This document shows, one piece after another, positions 1 through 7,956 of a stretch of DNA of 34,667 bases. How positions within the stretch are numbered: the stretch's first letter is position 1; each line of letters opens with the position of its first letter. Source of the stretch: Phycisphaerales bacterium (GTDB lineage Bacteria; Planctomycetota; Phycisphaerae; Sedimentisphaerales; Anaerobacaceae); NCBI GenBank assembly GCA_030602885.1, contig JAUVYV010000034.1:1-34667 (forward strand). Reading direction: 5' to 3'. The notes below the pieces were generated by a model. That model worked only from the letters and a program-made list of their open reading frames with translations, had not been told where the DNA came from and ran no database searches. A program made the translations under genes and the position numbers.

Positions 1-138
1 CTGTTTTTTATGGTGTCTTTGTTCGGGCATATTGGGCCTCCATGCAAAAATTGAGAAGTTGTCCGATAACATATCGGCCAAATGCCCTCAATATACCCAA
101 TTTTGCTGTTATTCTTTACCAATATCATGAGTGAGAAC

Positions 139-167
139 CAATTCAAACCCAAAACGAACCCAATTTT
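139..167 (+). repeat. Dispersed AACCCAATT-type repeat, left copy
   Basis: The stretch contains AATTCAAACCC and GAACCCAATTTT words. Read on the minus strand, the part at 150-167 matches 34063-34080 except for one C/T difference. The tandem array at 33898-33983 uses the same words. This points to one repeat family present at both ends of the window in opposite orientation. Confidence 0.5.
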
Positions 168-418
168 CAAGCTGCCGGAGCCTGTCGAGGGCAGCGCAGA
201 TCCCCGCTTGTCCTCGGGAGATTGCTACTTTGGTCCTGCAGCAGAGGAACTGCTCCTCCAATGGCCCAGCAGCAGGGGACCCAACGTCGAGGGTCGCGCA
301 GACCCCGCACCCATCGTGGTGCCGGGCCCAGTTCAAACCCCCACTGGCCGTTTTCCCCCCGTCTTTGCGAAAAAAGGTGCATGGCCCCCTCCTCCGTGCA
401 AACTTCTACTGCTAAGTG

Positions 419-424
419 TATAAT
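419..424 (+). promoter_or_regulatory. Possible -10 element for ispE
   Basis: A perfect TATAAT lies 12 bases before the ispE ATG at 437. No convincing -35 hexamer is visible 16-18 bases upstream. If used, transcription would begin near 431 and leave a leader of about six bases. That fits the lack of any Shine-Dalgarno sequence before this ATG. It may equally be chance. Confidence 0.25.
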
Positions 425-436
425 AAGATTCAGACC

Positions 437-1339
437 ATGAGTGACAAAGAGCAATTCACATCAACCGATAACGGCCTGCTGGTCCTGGCACCGGCCAAGC
501 TCAATCTGTCCCTGCTCATAGCAGGCAAGCGGCCGGACGGCTTTCATGAGATAGAAACCATAATGGCCAAGGTTGACTACTACGATGAAATTCTCATTGA
601 GCGAGGACAAAAGAAGGGGATTGAACTGGTTTGCAAAGGCCAATACCCCGTTCCGGATGGTGAGGATAATCTCGTATTCAAAGCAGCCACTTTGCTTCTG
701 GAGGAATGTGGGATACAGGCCGACCTGAGATTCACCTTGACAAAGAATATCCCGCCAGGTTCGGGACTGGGCTCGGCAAGCAGTGACGCTGCGGCCGCAC
801 TTCTCGGCGTCAGGCGGTTTCTGAATCTGGCGGTTGCTGACGGCGAGCTTGCCCGGATGGCGGGCGGGCTGGGCGGTGACGTTCCCTTCTTTCTGGGCGG
901 GCCTCTGGCGTTATGCCGGGGCAAAGGCGAAAAAATTGAAAAACTACAGGAAATTTTTGATTTTTCAGCCCTTTTGGTCATGCCGAACGTAAGTGTCTCC
1001 ACACAAAGGGTTTACGCCAACTACAGGCATGAGCCCGCGATTTATTCTAAGTTCTCGGCTGAAATAGGCCGGCTTATCGGAAAAAACAGGATTGATTTAG
1101 TCTCAGGAGTGTGCGCAAATATGCTGCTGCAAAGTTGTTTTGAGATGCATAAAGAGCTTGCTGAGCTGAAGGAAAGAATAGAATCGTTGGGTATCAGACC
1201 GGTGTGTCTGAGCGGTAGTGGTTCGGCAATGTTTTGCATTATTAACAACAACAATGAGGAAGGAGTAAGAAAGAATCGAGGCAAACTTGAGCAGGATTTC
1301 GGCTGCAGGAGCATTATTGTAACGAACAACAGATGGTAA
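437..1339 (+). CDS. ispE: 4-diphosphocytidyl-2-C-methyl-D-erythritol kinase
   Basis: IspE phosphorylates CDP-methylerythritol in the cytoplasmic MEP pathway to isoprenoid precursors. The 300-residue protein has the family's usual length and its motifs in order: the N-terminal APAKLNLSL segment with the catalytic-type Lys near residue 21, the GHMP-kinase ATP loop [15 protein letters not shown] at about 106-120, GGDVPFF with the expected catalytic Asp near 148, and the C-terminal LSGSGSAMF glycine-rich loop near 258-266. The frame is open from an ATG at 416, but 437 gives the better N-terminus; neither start has a clear ribosome-binding site. spoVG follows after 22 bases, so the two are probably co-transcribed. 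ispE close to spoVG is also seen in Bacillus. Confidence 0.95.
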   Translation: MSDKEQFTSTDNGLLVLAPAKLNLSLLIAGKRPDGFHEIETIMAKVDYYDEILIERGQKKGIELVCKGQYPVPDGEDNLVFKAATLLLEECGIQADLRFTLTKNIPPGSGLGSASSDAAAALLGVRRFLNLAVADGELARMAGGLGGDVPFFLGGPLALCRGKGEKIEKLQEIFDFSALLVMPNVSVSTQRVYANYRHEPAIYSKFSAEIGRLIGKNRIDLVSGVCANMLLQSCFEMHKELAELKERIESLGIRPVCLSGSGSAMFCIINNNNEEGVRKNRGKLEQDFGCRSIIVTNNRW

Positions 1340-1361
1340 ACTATTAGGTGAGGCAAGGAAA

Positions 1362-1802
1362 ATGGAGATCAGCGAAGTCAGAGTCAAACTAATCGAGAAC
1401 AAAGACGACAGGTTGAAGGCCTTTTGTTCGGTGACGATGGACAACGAGTTTGTGGTTCGCGATATAAAAATCATCGAGGGCACCAACGGCTTCTTCGTGG
1501 CTATGCCTTCGAGGAAGATGAGCGACCATTGTGAGAAATGCGGGGGCAAGAACCACCTCCGCGCGAAATTCTGTAACAACTGCGGCGGTTCACTGCCGGA
1601 GGACAGGGCAAAAAAGGATATGAAAGGCAGGATGAAGCTGCACGCCGACATCGCCCATCCGATTAACGCAGAGTGCCGTAAGAAGATACAGGACAAGGTT
1701 ATCGCCGCGTTCACGGAAGAAGTGGAAAAATCGAAACTGCCCGGTTACAAGCCGGTCGATATGGACGAGCCGGACAACGAGGTACCGGAAATCGTCACGT
1801 AA
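1362..1802 (+). CDS. spoVG: SpoVG family protein with inserted zinc ribbon
   Basis: SpoVG proteins are small regulators known in Bacillus, Staphylococcus and Borrelia to bind nucleic acid and to affect septation and expression. Residues 1-52 match the family closely ([24 protein letters not shown]), and the match resumes at about 95 with [18 protein letters not shown]. In ordinary SpoVG these segments are joined by roughly ten residues. Here about 40 residues intervene, with four cysteines at 57, 60, 71 and 74 (CxxC-x10-CxxC), the pattern of a zinc ribbon. An acidic tail ends the 146-residue protein. AAGGA before ATG 1362 serves as ribosome-binding site. It follows ispE directly, so co-expression is likely. 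The family call is firm; the function of the insert is unknown. Confidence 0.9.
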   Translation: MEISEVRVKLIENKDDRLKAFCSVTMDNEFVVRDIKIIEGTNGFFVAMPSRKMSDHCEKCGGKNHLRAKFCNNCGGSLPEDRAKKDMKGRMKLHADIAHPINAECRKKIQDKVIAAFTEEVEKSKLPGYKPVDMDEPDNEVPEIVT

Positions 1803-1855
1803 TCGAGAATGTTTCGAGTCTTCCCGCTGCAATGCTGCGGAGTGGAAAATGTAGT

Positions 1856-1880
1856 CTGCCGGGCGGCACCGCGCCGGCAG
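1856..1880 (+). terminator. GC-rich hairpin between convergent genes
   Basis: CTGCCGG at 1856-1862 pairs with CCGGCAG at 1874-1880, and a further three pairs inside extend the stem past a bulge. On the plus strand it is followed by GGCTCTTT, a poor U-tract. It lies between spoVG (+) and the FlgM-like gene (-) and could end transcription from either side. Confidence 0.45.
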
Positions 1881-1955
1881 GGCTCTTTAAGAAAAACACT
1901 CCACCGTGATTATCAGGTGTTCCCAAACGCAGAAACCTGTGTTCAGGAGCTTTGT

Positions 1956-2324
1956 TTATGTAGTGAGGTCTTCGAGAACCTTATCGAGGGCAACATCAAG
2001 CCGCTCATTGAGATCGTATTTACCTTCCGTGAGCTGCCGACGGACATCAAGGACTTTCTCTTTGCGCACCTCCGGCAGTGAAGCTATTCTTTTTAATACC
2101 TGGCCAATGGGCGTGTTATTGATATTTTCGAGGATCCGCTCCATTACCAAATCCTCATTGCCGGCCAAGCTCTCGTTGACCGGCTCTGTGTTCTGATCGA
2201 AGTCTTCAAGAAAACCGTCCCAAACAAAATCCGACATTATCACAACCCTGTCTGCCAAGTCACCGGCGAAAGCATCCATTTTTTCGTCCTGAAGCGACCA
2301 ACCACTATATCTTGTATGTCCCAT
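1956..2324 (-). CDS. FlgM-like anti-sigma-28 factor domain protein
   Basis: The 122-residue acidic protein has no membrane segment. Its C-terminal half, from about residue 83, reads SLPEVRKEKVLDVRRQL, then a TEGKYDLNERLD segment and a final helix. This is the pattern by which FlgM-family proteins grip sigma-28 (R-x-E-K-V...R..L..G.Y..d...lA..ll). FlgM holds flagellar sigma-28 inactive until the hook is complete. No flagellar gene lies nearby, so this may be an orphan or a regulator of another sigma factor. The ATG at 2324 lacks a ribosome-binding site. An internal ATG at 2279 has AGGAC just upstream and is a fair alternative start. Confidence 0.65.
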   Translation of the reverse strand: MGHTRYSGWSLQDEKMDAFAGDLADRVVIMSDFVWDGFLEDFDQNTEPVNESLAGNEDLVMERILENINNTPIGQVLKRIASLPEVRKEKVLDVRRQLTEGKYDLNERLDVALDKVLEDLTT

Positions 2325-2701
2325 AAATCCGTTTTGAGACCCGAATGTCGCTTTACAGTCTTGATATCGACAACCATATGGATAAAACTTTAGAAAAGTT
2401 TGCCCCGCATTTAACCACTGTAATCAGCTCGAATTACGTCATTTCCTGGCCAAATTCCGGCTATCAATGTGAAAAATCGGCACAGAAATTAGTCATTTAA
2501 ACCCCTGATACAGGCCCAGGTGCGCGCCAAGAGAGATTTTTGGCAAAATAGGCAATATACTACATATTGTGTTTGGTGCCGAGAGTTTGAAGGTCCCATA
2601 TTGACCGGTTGCACAGATTGGATATCCGCGATTGGACAAGAGCACGCTCACAATGAGCCGTTCTTATCAGGTCTTGCGATTTGGCCGGTGTAAGCACAAG
2701 A
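2325..2701. other. Gene-free stretch upstream of FlgM-like gene
   Basis: Apart from the candidate sigma-28-type promoter at 2364-2392, no open frame, RNA fold or repeat stands out here. It separates the FlgM-like gene from the end of the deoC operon. Confidence 0.5.
2364..2392 (-). promoter_or_regulatory. Candidate sigma-28-type promoter for FlgM-like gene
   Basis: Read on the minus strand, TAAAGTTT (2392-2385) is identical to the sigma-28 -35 box. GTCGATAT (2371-2364) matches six of eight bases of the -10 consensus GCCGATAA. The spacer is 13 bases, where 11 is usual, which weakens the call. It lies 40 bases upstream of the first ATG of the FlgM-like gene. In enterics flgM itself is partly transcribed by sigma-28. 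Confidence 0.35.
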
Positions 2702-2733
2702 AAGTGCCCGATTGTCCAACGGGTCGGGCACTT
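2702..2733 (-). terminator. Intrinsic terminator of the deoC operon
   Basis: AAGTGCCCGA (2702-2711) and TCGGGCACTT (2724-2733) form a perfect 10-bp stem with a 12-base loop. On the minus strand the stem is followed by TCTTGTG, a short U-rich run. It lies 23 bases beyond the stop codon of the last gene in the minus-strand operon. Confidence 0.75.
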
Positions 2734-2756
2734 CCGCATCTGGCAATCTCAATCAC

Positions 2757-3677
2757 CTAAACGGCGAAGAACTGCCGGAGATAGTTTTGGCTTTGGGTAA
2801 CCGAGGCCTTTCGCGCAGCAAGCGAACCTTCGAATGAGCTGTCCTCAACTTCGATTACGGCGCAGCCTCTATACCCGATATCGGTAAGGGTAGAAAAGAA
2901 ACCAGCCCAATCCACATCACCCAGCCCCGGAATTTTGGGTTTGTGAAGCTCGAGAGGCGTTGAAAGTATCCCGACCTGGCCAAGCTGTTCCCAGAGAATC
3001 TTGGCATCTTTCAGATGCACATGGAAAATTCGGTTCTTAAATTCATAAATAGCCGACTCCGTGTCCATCATCTGCCATACAAAGTGAGATGGGTCGAAGT
3101 TCAGGCCGAAATTCTTCGACGGAATCTCCTTAAACATCCGCCTCCAGATGGCAGGGCTGTGCGCCAGATTCTTGCCGCTCGGCCATTCATCGTTGGTGAA
3201 ATACATCGGGCAGTTCTCAATAGCCACCTTGACCTTGTGTTTTTCTGCGAATTTGATAATCGGCGGCCAGACCTTCCTGAACTGTTTGAAATTTTCCTCC
3301 AGCGTTTTCGCCGGGTCGCGACCGATGAAGGTATTCACGACCGGGACACCGAGTTTTGCAGCACCTGCAATCACCTTCTTTATATGTTCCACTGCCGCTC
3401 GCGCCGCCTTGGCATCCGCATCGAGTGGATTGGGATAGAAACCGAGGCCGGAAATGGTGACATTCTTTTCTTTCAGCAGCTTCCTTATAGAACTGACCTT
3501 GCCCGCCGAAAGCTTGCTCACATCGATATGGGTAACACCGGCGTACTTTCGCTCGGCCTTGCCGACAGGCCAGCACGGGACCTCGATACAGCTAAAACCG
3601 TTCTCGGCTGCAAAGTTCACTACCTGCTCGAAGGAGAGTTCTGCCAGTATGACACTTAAAAAACCAAGCTTCATCAT
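2757..3677 (-). CDS. Sugar phosphate isomerase/epimerase-like TIM barrel
   Basis: The 306-residue protein belongs to the xylose-isomerase-like/AP-endonuclease-2 TIM-barrel superfamily, whose members isomerise or epimerise sugars and inositol derivatives with a divalent metal. Likely metal ligands are visible at Glu154 (AIENCP), Asp195 and His198 (NFDPSHF), His221 (FHVHLKD) and Glu276 (VIEVED). GLGDVDW near 251-257 is another family signature. There is no signal peptide, so it should be cytoplasmic. AGGAG eight bases before ATG 3677 decides the start; the frame is open further upstream but that would run into the preceding gene. It is the last gene of the operon, 16 bases after the Gfo/Idh gene, a pairing typical of inositol or sugar-acid catabolism. 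The substrate cannot be told. Confidence 0.88.
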   Translation of the reverse strand: MMKLGFLSVILAELSFEQVVNFAAENGFSCIEVPCWPVGKAERKYAGVTHIDVSKLSAGKVSSIRKLLKEKNVTISGLGFYPNPLDADAKAARAAVEHIKKVIAGAAKLGVPVVNTFIGRDPAKTLEENFKQFRKVWPPIIKFAEKHKVKVAIENCPMYFTNDEWPSGKNLAHSPAIWRRMFKEIPSKNFGLNFDPSHFVWQMMDTESAIYEFKNRIFHVHLKDAKILWEQLGQVGILSTPLELHKPKIPGLGDVDWAGFFSTLTDIGYRGCAVIEVEDSSFEGSLAARKASVTQSQNYLRQFFAV

Positions 3678-3693
3678 TTTCTCAACTCCTGAA

Positions 3694-4842
3694 TTAAACC
3701 TTAATCCATTGTCTCTTTTCGTTACTTTCCAATATTTTTTCACACAGCACCGTCTCACGCAGGCCTGCTTCGAAGCTCGGATACAACGGCTGCTGCGAAA
3801 CCTTGCCTGTTGCCACGACCGCGTAAAACTCTTTGAAGAGCTGCTTTGATGTATCGCCGAATGCCTCGTTATGGCCTCCGGGGAAGCTTATCAGCTCACG
3901 CACCTCAGGAAAAACAAGTGAGGGATCCTTCATGAGCTGTTCGTTGTTGCCGTCCCTTCGGCCTATCCAGACGTAGTTGGGATTCTCAGAATCCCAGGCG
4001 ACTGCTCTGTTGGAGCCGTCCATCTCGAAGTACAGCCGGTTCTTTCGGCCTGCCGCCACCTGGCTTACGGTGAGGACGCCGCGGGCGTCGGTATCGAATT
4101 TAAACAGAACAGTTGCGTAGTCTTCGGTGTTGATGGGTATATCGGCGTAGTCTTCGGGCTTGAGAATCTTGCCGGCGTATGTTTCGAGCGGCTTGAGTGG
4201 TTTCTTTCTTATCTTGTGGAAGGTTGCGAAGTCAGCGAAGAGCTCGACGATCTTTCGGCCGCTGATGTATTCGATGAGATCTATCCAGTGCGAACCGATA
4301 TCGGCGATGGCACAGCTCTTGCCGGAGAGTTCGGGTTCCAGCCGCCAGTTGTAGTCGGTTGCATAGAAAAGCCAGTCCTGAAGGTACGAGCCGTGAATAG
4401 CATAGATATCGCCAATGTCGCCGTTTTCCACCATCATCTTCATCTGGCGTATGAGAGGGTAGTAGCGGATGTTGAAGTGGACCGCGTTGGCAAGCCCTTC
4501 CTTCTCGGCCAGCTCGACGAGCTCTTCGGCTTCGGCGACAGTGATGGCCAGGGGCTTTTCGCACACCACGTGCTTGCCGGCTTCGAGAGCTTCCTTAGCC
4601 ATTTGGTAGTGAAGATTGTTCGGCGTGCAAATATGAACCGACTGGATGGCACTGTCCGCCAGAAGTTTCCTGTAGTCGCCGTAGTAATTGTCGATGCTGA
4701 GCTGGGCCGCCTTTTCCTTTGCGGTTTCTTCGTCAACATCAGCAAGGGCGACGACGTCGATATTACCCAAGCGCCTTAATGCCTCAATATGTGCAGGCCC
4801 AATAAAACCTGTCCCTATAACGCCAACCTTTATCTTACTCAT
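3694..4842 (-). CDS. Gfo/Idh/MocA family NAD(P)-dependent oxidoreductase
   Basis: The 382-residue protein starts with a Rossmann fold: GVIGTGFIG (G10, G12, G15), with an Asp near 35 (ALADVD) at the end of strand two, which suggests NAD(H). The family motif CEKPLA is at about 94-99, and [10 protein letters not shown] follows in the position of the substrate-domain hinge. The C-terminal part fits the family's beta-sheet domain. Such enzymes oxidise or reduce sugars, inositols or related cyclic polyols. No signal peptide is present, unlike the Tat-exported relative at 31123. GAAGG eight bases before ATG 4842 supports the start. It lies 34 bases after the flavoenzyme gene and 16 before the TIM-barrel gene, so it is in the same operon. 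Confidence 0.9.
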   Translation of the reverse strand: MSKIKVGVIGTGFIGPAHIEALRRLGNIDVVALADVDEETAKEKAAQLSIDNYYGDYRKLLADSAIQSVHICTPNNLHYQMAKEALEAGKHVVCEKPLAITVAEAEELVELAEKEGLANAVHFNIRYYPLIRQMKMMVENGDIGDIYAIHGSYLQDWLFYATDYNWRLEPELSGKSCAIADIGSHWIDLIEYISGRKIVELFADFATFHKIRKKPLKPLETYAGKILKPEDYADIPINTEDYATVLFKFDTDARGVLTVSQVAAGRKNRLYFEMDGSNRAVAWDSENPNYVWIGRRDGNNEQLMKDPSLVFPEVRELISFPGGHNEAFGDTSKQLFKEFYAVVATGKVSQQPLYPSFEAGLRETVLCEKILESNEKRQWIKV

Positions 4843-4876
4843 TACTTATACCTTCAGAACGGAATCAATCTATTCA

Positions 4877-6994
4877 CTAAATATCCACACCCGTCGGCAA
4901 ATTGCAAATCACAGCGTTATTCGCATTGAGCATCGGTTTTTCATCCAGCTCAAGGCCGATATTGGCGCCGTCGGTCACAGCGCCTCTTAGATTTCGCACC
5001 TGTTTTAGGTCTCCGATTTTCTCAACAGTCAGCCCGGCGGCAAGAAGCTTCTCATAGAATGTATTGTCCGGCTCGACTTTGCCAAGGACAACGTTGTCAA
5101 CCTTCAGCTCACTCTTGTTGAACTCACTGTCCATCAAGGTCATCTGGCCGTTCTTCTTTATTTCAACAACCGTCGAATTGGGGATAATAGTGATGGGATG
5201 CTTGAACTTCTTTCCCTTGAGCCCTTCGCCGTTACTGCCCGCAAACCTTTTGAGCATCACATCGTAGTGGCACGGCTCCATCCAGCTTGCAAACTGGGCG
5301 TTCTCGGTCACTATGTAAACCTTTTTGCCGTCAACGCCCAGCTTCTCAGCCGTATCCGCAGCCCCGAAGTGGTCGCCCCAGATAAGCACGGTATTGCCGC
5401 ACCTGACCGGCTTGGGCTTAGCTTTCGGATAGAACCTGCAGTTTTTGTTCTCACAGCGCAGCACATCCTCGAAACTGACAACTAAGGGCAGCTCGATTCC
5501 GGGTATATCCGGTCGCGTGACGGTGCCACCTGTTGCCAAAATCACAACGTCATACTTCTTCAGCTCAGCTACTTTTGCCTCAGTATTGTATTTGACTTCG
5601 ACGCCAAGCTTCTTGACCTGGTCTCGTATCCAGTCGGCATACCACCGCATCTTGTTCTTGCAGGAGACCGTGCAGCAGTACAGAATCGCACCGCCCAATT
5701 CGCCGCTTTTCTCGAAGATTGTCACCTTGTGTCCCCGAAGCGTGGCAATCCGGGCCGTCTCCATACCCGCCGGGCCTCCACCAACAACAGCCACCTTACA
5801 AGGTTGCTTTGCAGGCACGAGATGAATAAATCTCTCGTCACCGACTGCCGGGTTGATGGCGCAACGCATATCGCGCTTTATCATCAGCGATTCCTGCCAG
5901 CAACCGACCAGACAGGAGATGCACTTTCTGATTTCTTCGGGCTTACCCGCCTTTGCCTTGTCTGCCCAGTACGGGTCGGCAATCATCTGGCGTGAGAAGC
6001 CCACCATATCGGCCTTTCCACCAGCCAGTATCTTTTCGCACACTGCCGGGTCTCGCAAGCTATGGCTGGTAATCACCGGTATCTTGACTTCTTTCTTCAC
6101 CGCCTCGGCTGAGTACGTATTCCAACCCTGCGGATAGTACATCGGGTCCATAATCGGCCCCGGCACCTCGAAGATACCGGCGCTGATGTCAACGTAGGCA
6201 GCGCCGTGCTCTTCCATCAGTTTGGCGACCTTGACGCTCTCGGCAATGTCCCTGCCCCCTTCGATAAACTCATCACCGGAATAGCGAATGCCGACGGGGA
6301 AATCCCTGCCGCACTTAGTCTTTATTCTGCTGATAATCTCAAGCGGAAAACGCATACGGTTGATAAAGCTTCCGCCGAACCGGTCGTGCCTCTTATTCAC
6401 GTATGGACTCATAAACTGCGCTATCAGATAGCCGTGCGCCGCGTGAAGCTCGACCGAATCGAATCCTGCCTGCTGAACACGCCAGGCCGCCTCGGCAAAT
6501 TTCTCTATTAGCTCATATATCTCCTCGATTGTCATCGCTCGTATTGCTTTGCCTTGTGCCAGAGCTTCCGCATAAACGACCTCATGGCCGGCAGAACCGG
6601 GAAGGTCAACGACGCTGTCCGAGGCGCTCATCAGCCCCTTGCGGGGCCAGGCCGCCTGTCTTCCGGGGTGCTGAATCTGAACCGCACACTTGGCGCCGTG
6701 CCGATGCATCCCCTCTGCCAGGTTTGCAAGGCCCGGTATCAAAGTATCAGCATCCGCGGCAAGGCATGTCACCGTCGGTCTGCCCGTGGCCCTGTCTGGC
6801 GTGGTGGCCCCTACGATGATAAAACCGCAGCCGCCCTTCGCTACCTGTTCGTGATATGTAATCACCCTTTGATTAACCGAGCCATCTGCATTCGCGGAGC
6901 TGATGTCGGTCGGCACCATCGCAATGCGGTTGGCAACGGTGAAGTTACCGATTTGAATCGGCATAAACAGATGCGGGAAACGATTGCTGCTCAT
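4877..6994 (-). CDS. NADH:flavin oxidoreductase, 2,4-dienoyl-CoA reductase-like
   Basis: The 705-residue protein has the three-part build of bacterial 2,4-dienoyl-CoA reductase and trimethylamine dehydrogenase. Residues 1-350 form an Old Yellow Enzyme barrel binding FMN (HAAHGYLIAQFMSPYVNKR, then DRFGGS). Four cysteines at 358, 361, 365 and 378 (CxxC-x3-C-x12-C) bind a 4Fe-4S cluster. A Rossmann domain with VAVVGGGPAGMETA begins near 401, and an NAD-binding part follows with ATGG near 487. Electrons would pass from NADH through FAD and Fe-S to FMN. Members also act on bile acids, cyclic ketones and other enones, so the fatty-acid role is not assured. AGGAG before ATG 6994 fixes the start. It is second in the operon, behind deoC. 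Confidence 0.93.
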   Translation of the reverse strand: MSSNRFPHLFMPIQIGNFTVANRIAMVPTDISSANADGSVNQRVITYHEQVAKGGCGFIIVGATTPDRATGRPTVTCLAADADTLIPGLANLAEGMHRHGAKCAVQIQHPGRQAAWPRKGLMSASDSVVDLPGSAGHEVVYAEALAQGKAIRAMTIEEIYELIEKFAEAAWRVQQAGFDSVELHAAHGYLIAQFMSPYVNKRHDRFGGSFINRMRFPLEIISRIKTKCGRDFPVGIRYSGDEFIEGGRDIAESVKVAKLMEEHGAAYVDISAGIFEVPGPIMDPMYYPQGWNTYSAEAVKKEVKIPVITSHSLRDPAVCEKILAGGKADMVGFSRQMIADPYWADKAKAGKPEEIRKCISCLVGCWQESLMIKRDMRCAINPAVGDERFIHLVPAKQPCKVAVVGGGPAGMETARIATLRGHKVTIFEKSGELGGAILYCCTVSCKNKMRWYADWIRDQVKKLGVEVKYNTEAKVAELKKYDVVILATGGTVTRPDIPGIELPLVVSFEDVLRCENKNCRFYPKAKPKPVRCGNTVLIWGDHFGAADTAEKLGVDGKKVYIVTENAQFASWMEPCHYDVMLKRFAGSNGEGLKGKKFKHPITIIPNSTVVEIKKNGQMTLMDSEFNKSELKVDNVVLGKVEPDNTFYEKLLAAGLTVEKIGDLKQVRNLRGAVTDGANIGLELDEKPMLNANNAVICNLPTGVDI

Positions 6995-7034
6995 GTCTTT
7001 CTCCTCTTACACTATAGGGTGCAGCCGTTGTCCT

Positions 7035-7721
7035 CTATTCTTTGCCTTTTCGCTTGTAGCACTCTTCCAGAATCGCCTCGGTCGCCGTTGCACCGAATCG
7101 GCTGCAACCGACCTGGCGAACCTCGATTGCCTTGTCGAGCGTGCGCACTCCACCGGCCGCCTTGACCTGCACCTTCTCAGAGACCGTTTTTCGCATCAGC
7201 TTCAAGTCTTCGATTGTCGCGCCGCCGCCTGCAAAGCCCGTAGATGTCTTGACCCAGTCGGCTCCTGCCTCTTCGCAGAGCTTGCATGCGATTTCTTTCT
7301 CCTCGTCGGTCAGATAAAAATTCTCGAGGATTACCTTGACAAAGGCGTTGTTGGCGTGGGCGACATCAACCACGGCTTTGATTTCGTTGCGGACGTAGTT
7401 GTAGTCGCCGCTCTTGAGCTTGCTGATATTCAGCACCATATCCAGTTCGACCACACCATCTTTTATGGCTTGTTCGGCTTCGAAAACTTTTGTCTCGGTC
7501 TTGTTGTAGCCGTGCGGAAATCCAATCACAGTAGAGGGTTTCACATCCGAGCCCTCCAGTTGCTTTACAACCAAAGGCAATGCCGCCGGCGAGCAGCATA
7601 CCGTTGCCACATCATACTTCTTCGCTAATTCACAGCCCTTGATAATATCTTCCTCCGTAAGCTCCGGCTTGAGAAGGGAGTGGTCAATCATTTTTGCGAT
7701 GTCACGACAGCTATAATCCAT
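7035..7721 (-). CDS. deoC: Deoxyribose-phosphate aldolase
   Basis: DeoC cleaves 2-deoxyribose-5-phosphate to acetaldehyde and glyceraldehyde-3-phosphate. The 228-residue protein has the expected bacterial length and active site: IDHSLLKPE at 12-20, Asp94 in VELDMVLN, the Schiff-base Lys158 in WVKTSTGF and the second Lys187 in VKAAGGVRT. GGAGG seven bases before ATG 7721 serves as ribosome-binding site. It is the first gene of the minus-strand operon, 40 bases ahead of the flavoenzyme gene. No phosphopentomutase or nucleoside phosphorylase is nearby. A role in aldol cleavage of another 2-deoxy or 3-hydroxy sugar intermediate is therefore as likely as nucleoside salvage. Confidence 0.95.
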   Translation of the reverse strand: MDYSCRDIAKMIDHSLLKPELTEEDIIKGCELAKKYDVATVCCSPAALPLVVKQLEGSDVKPSTVIGFPHGYNKTETKVFEAEQAIKDGVVELDMVLNISKLKSGDYNYVRNEIKAVVDVAHANNAFVKVILENFYLTDEEKEIACKLCEEAGADWVKTSTGFAGGGATIEDLKLMRKTVSEKVQVKAAGGVRTLDKAIEVRQVGCSRFGATATEAILEECYKRKGKE

Positions 7722-7789
7722 TGCGGTTCCTCCAGAAATTGGAACAGTTACAATCTTTCCGTTGGCCCTGCTCTTGGCAACAGATGCCT

Positions 7790-7817
7790 ATTGTATTTAT
7801 TCACCGCCACCCTACAA
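7790..7817 (-). promoter_or_regulatory. Promoter of the deoC operon
   Basis: On the minus strand TTGTAG (7817-7812) and TACAAT (7795-7790) are separated by 16 bases, a sigma-70-like arrangement, about 70 bases before deoC. It is back to back with the plus-strand promoter at 7881-7908, which has the same spacer length and a similar -35. Confidence 0.45.
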
Positions 7818-7880
7818 TCATTTTTCGCCCGAAGCACCCAAAAGCGTCCATGGCCCGCACCCAAAAACGCACAAAGGGGA

Positions 7881-7908
7881 TTGTAAGGTCCCTGCCAAAC
7901 CCTATAAT
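7881..7908 (+). promoter_or_regulatory. Promoter of the TIM-barrel/glycosidase-like gene pair
   Basis: TTGTAA (7881-7886), a 16-base spacer and a perfect TATAAT (7903-7908) lie about 50 bases before ATG 7957. The same -35, spacer and -10 recur at 31044-31071. Confidence 0.55.
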
Positions 7909-7956
7909 ACAAGCAAACACACAAAACCATGGGTTCTATGTTACGCGAAGAAAATT

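Larger units (their letters stand above)
1..436. other. Repeat-rich intergenic flank, no credible gene
   Basis: Several short overlapping open frames exist on both strands, but none has a recognisable domain or ribosome-binding site. Positions 139-167 hold a C/A-rich stretch built from CAAACCC and AACCCAATTTT words. It is nearly the reverse complement of sequence at 34063-34080, so it looks like a copy of a dispersed intergenic repeat. The rest, about 180-400, is GC-richer and also looks like non-coding dispersed sequence. A TATAAT hexamer at 419-424 is the only promoter-like element near ispE. Confidence 0.6.

Noticed and set aside
82-454. Overlapping short open frames before ispE on both strands
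   Set aside because: They run through repeat sequence, lack ribosome-binding sites and show no domain; several overlap each other in all frames.
1103-1714. 203-residue minus-strand frame across ispE and spoVG
   Set aside because: It overlaps two clearly recognised genes on the other strand and has no domain of its own.
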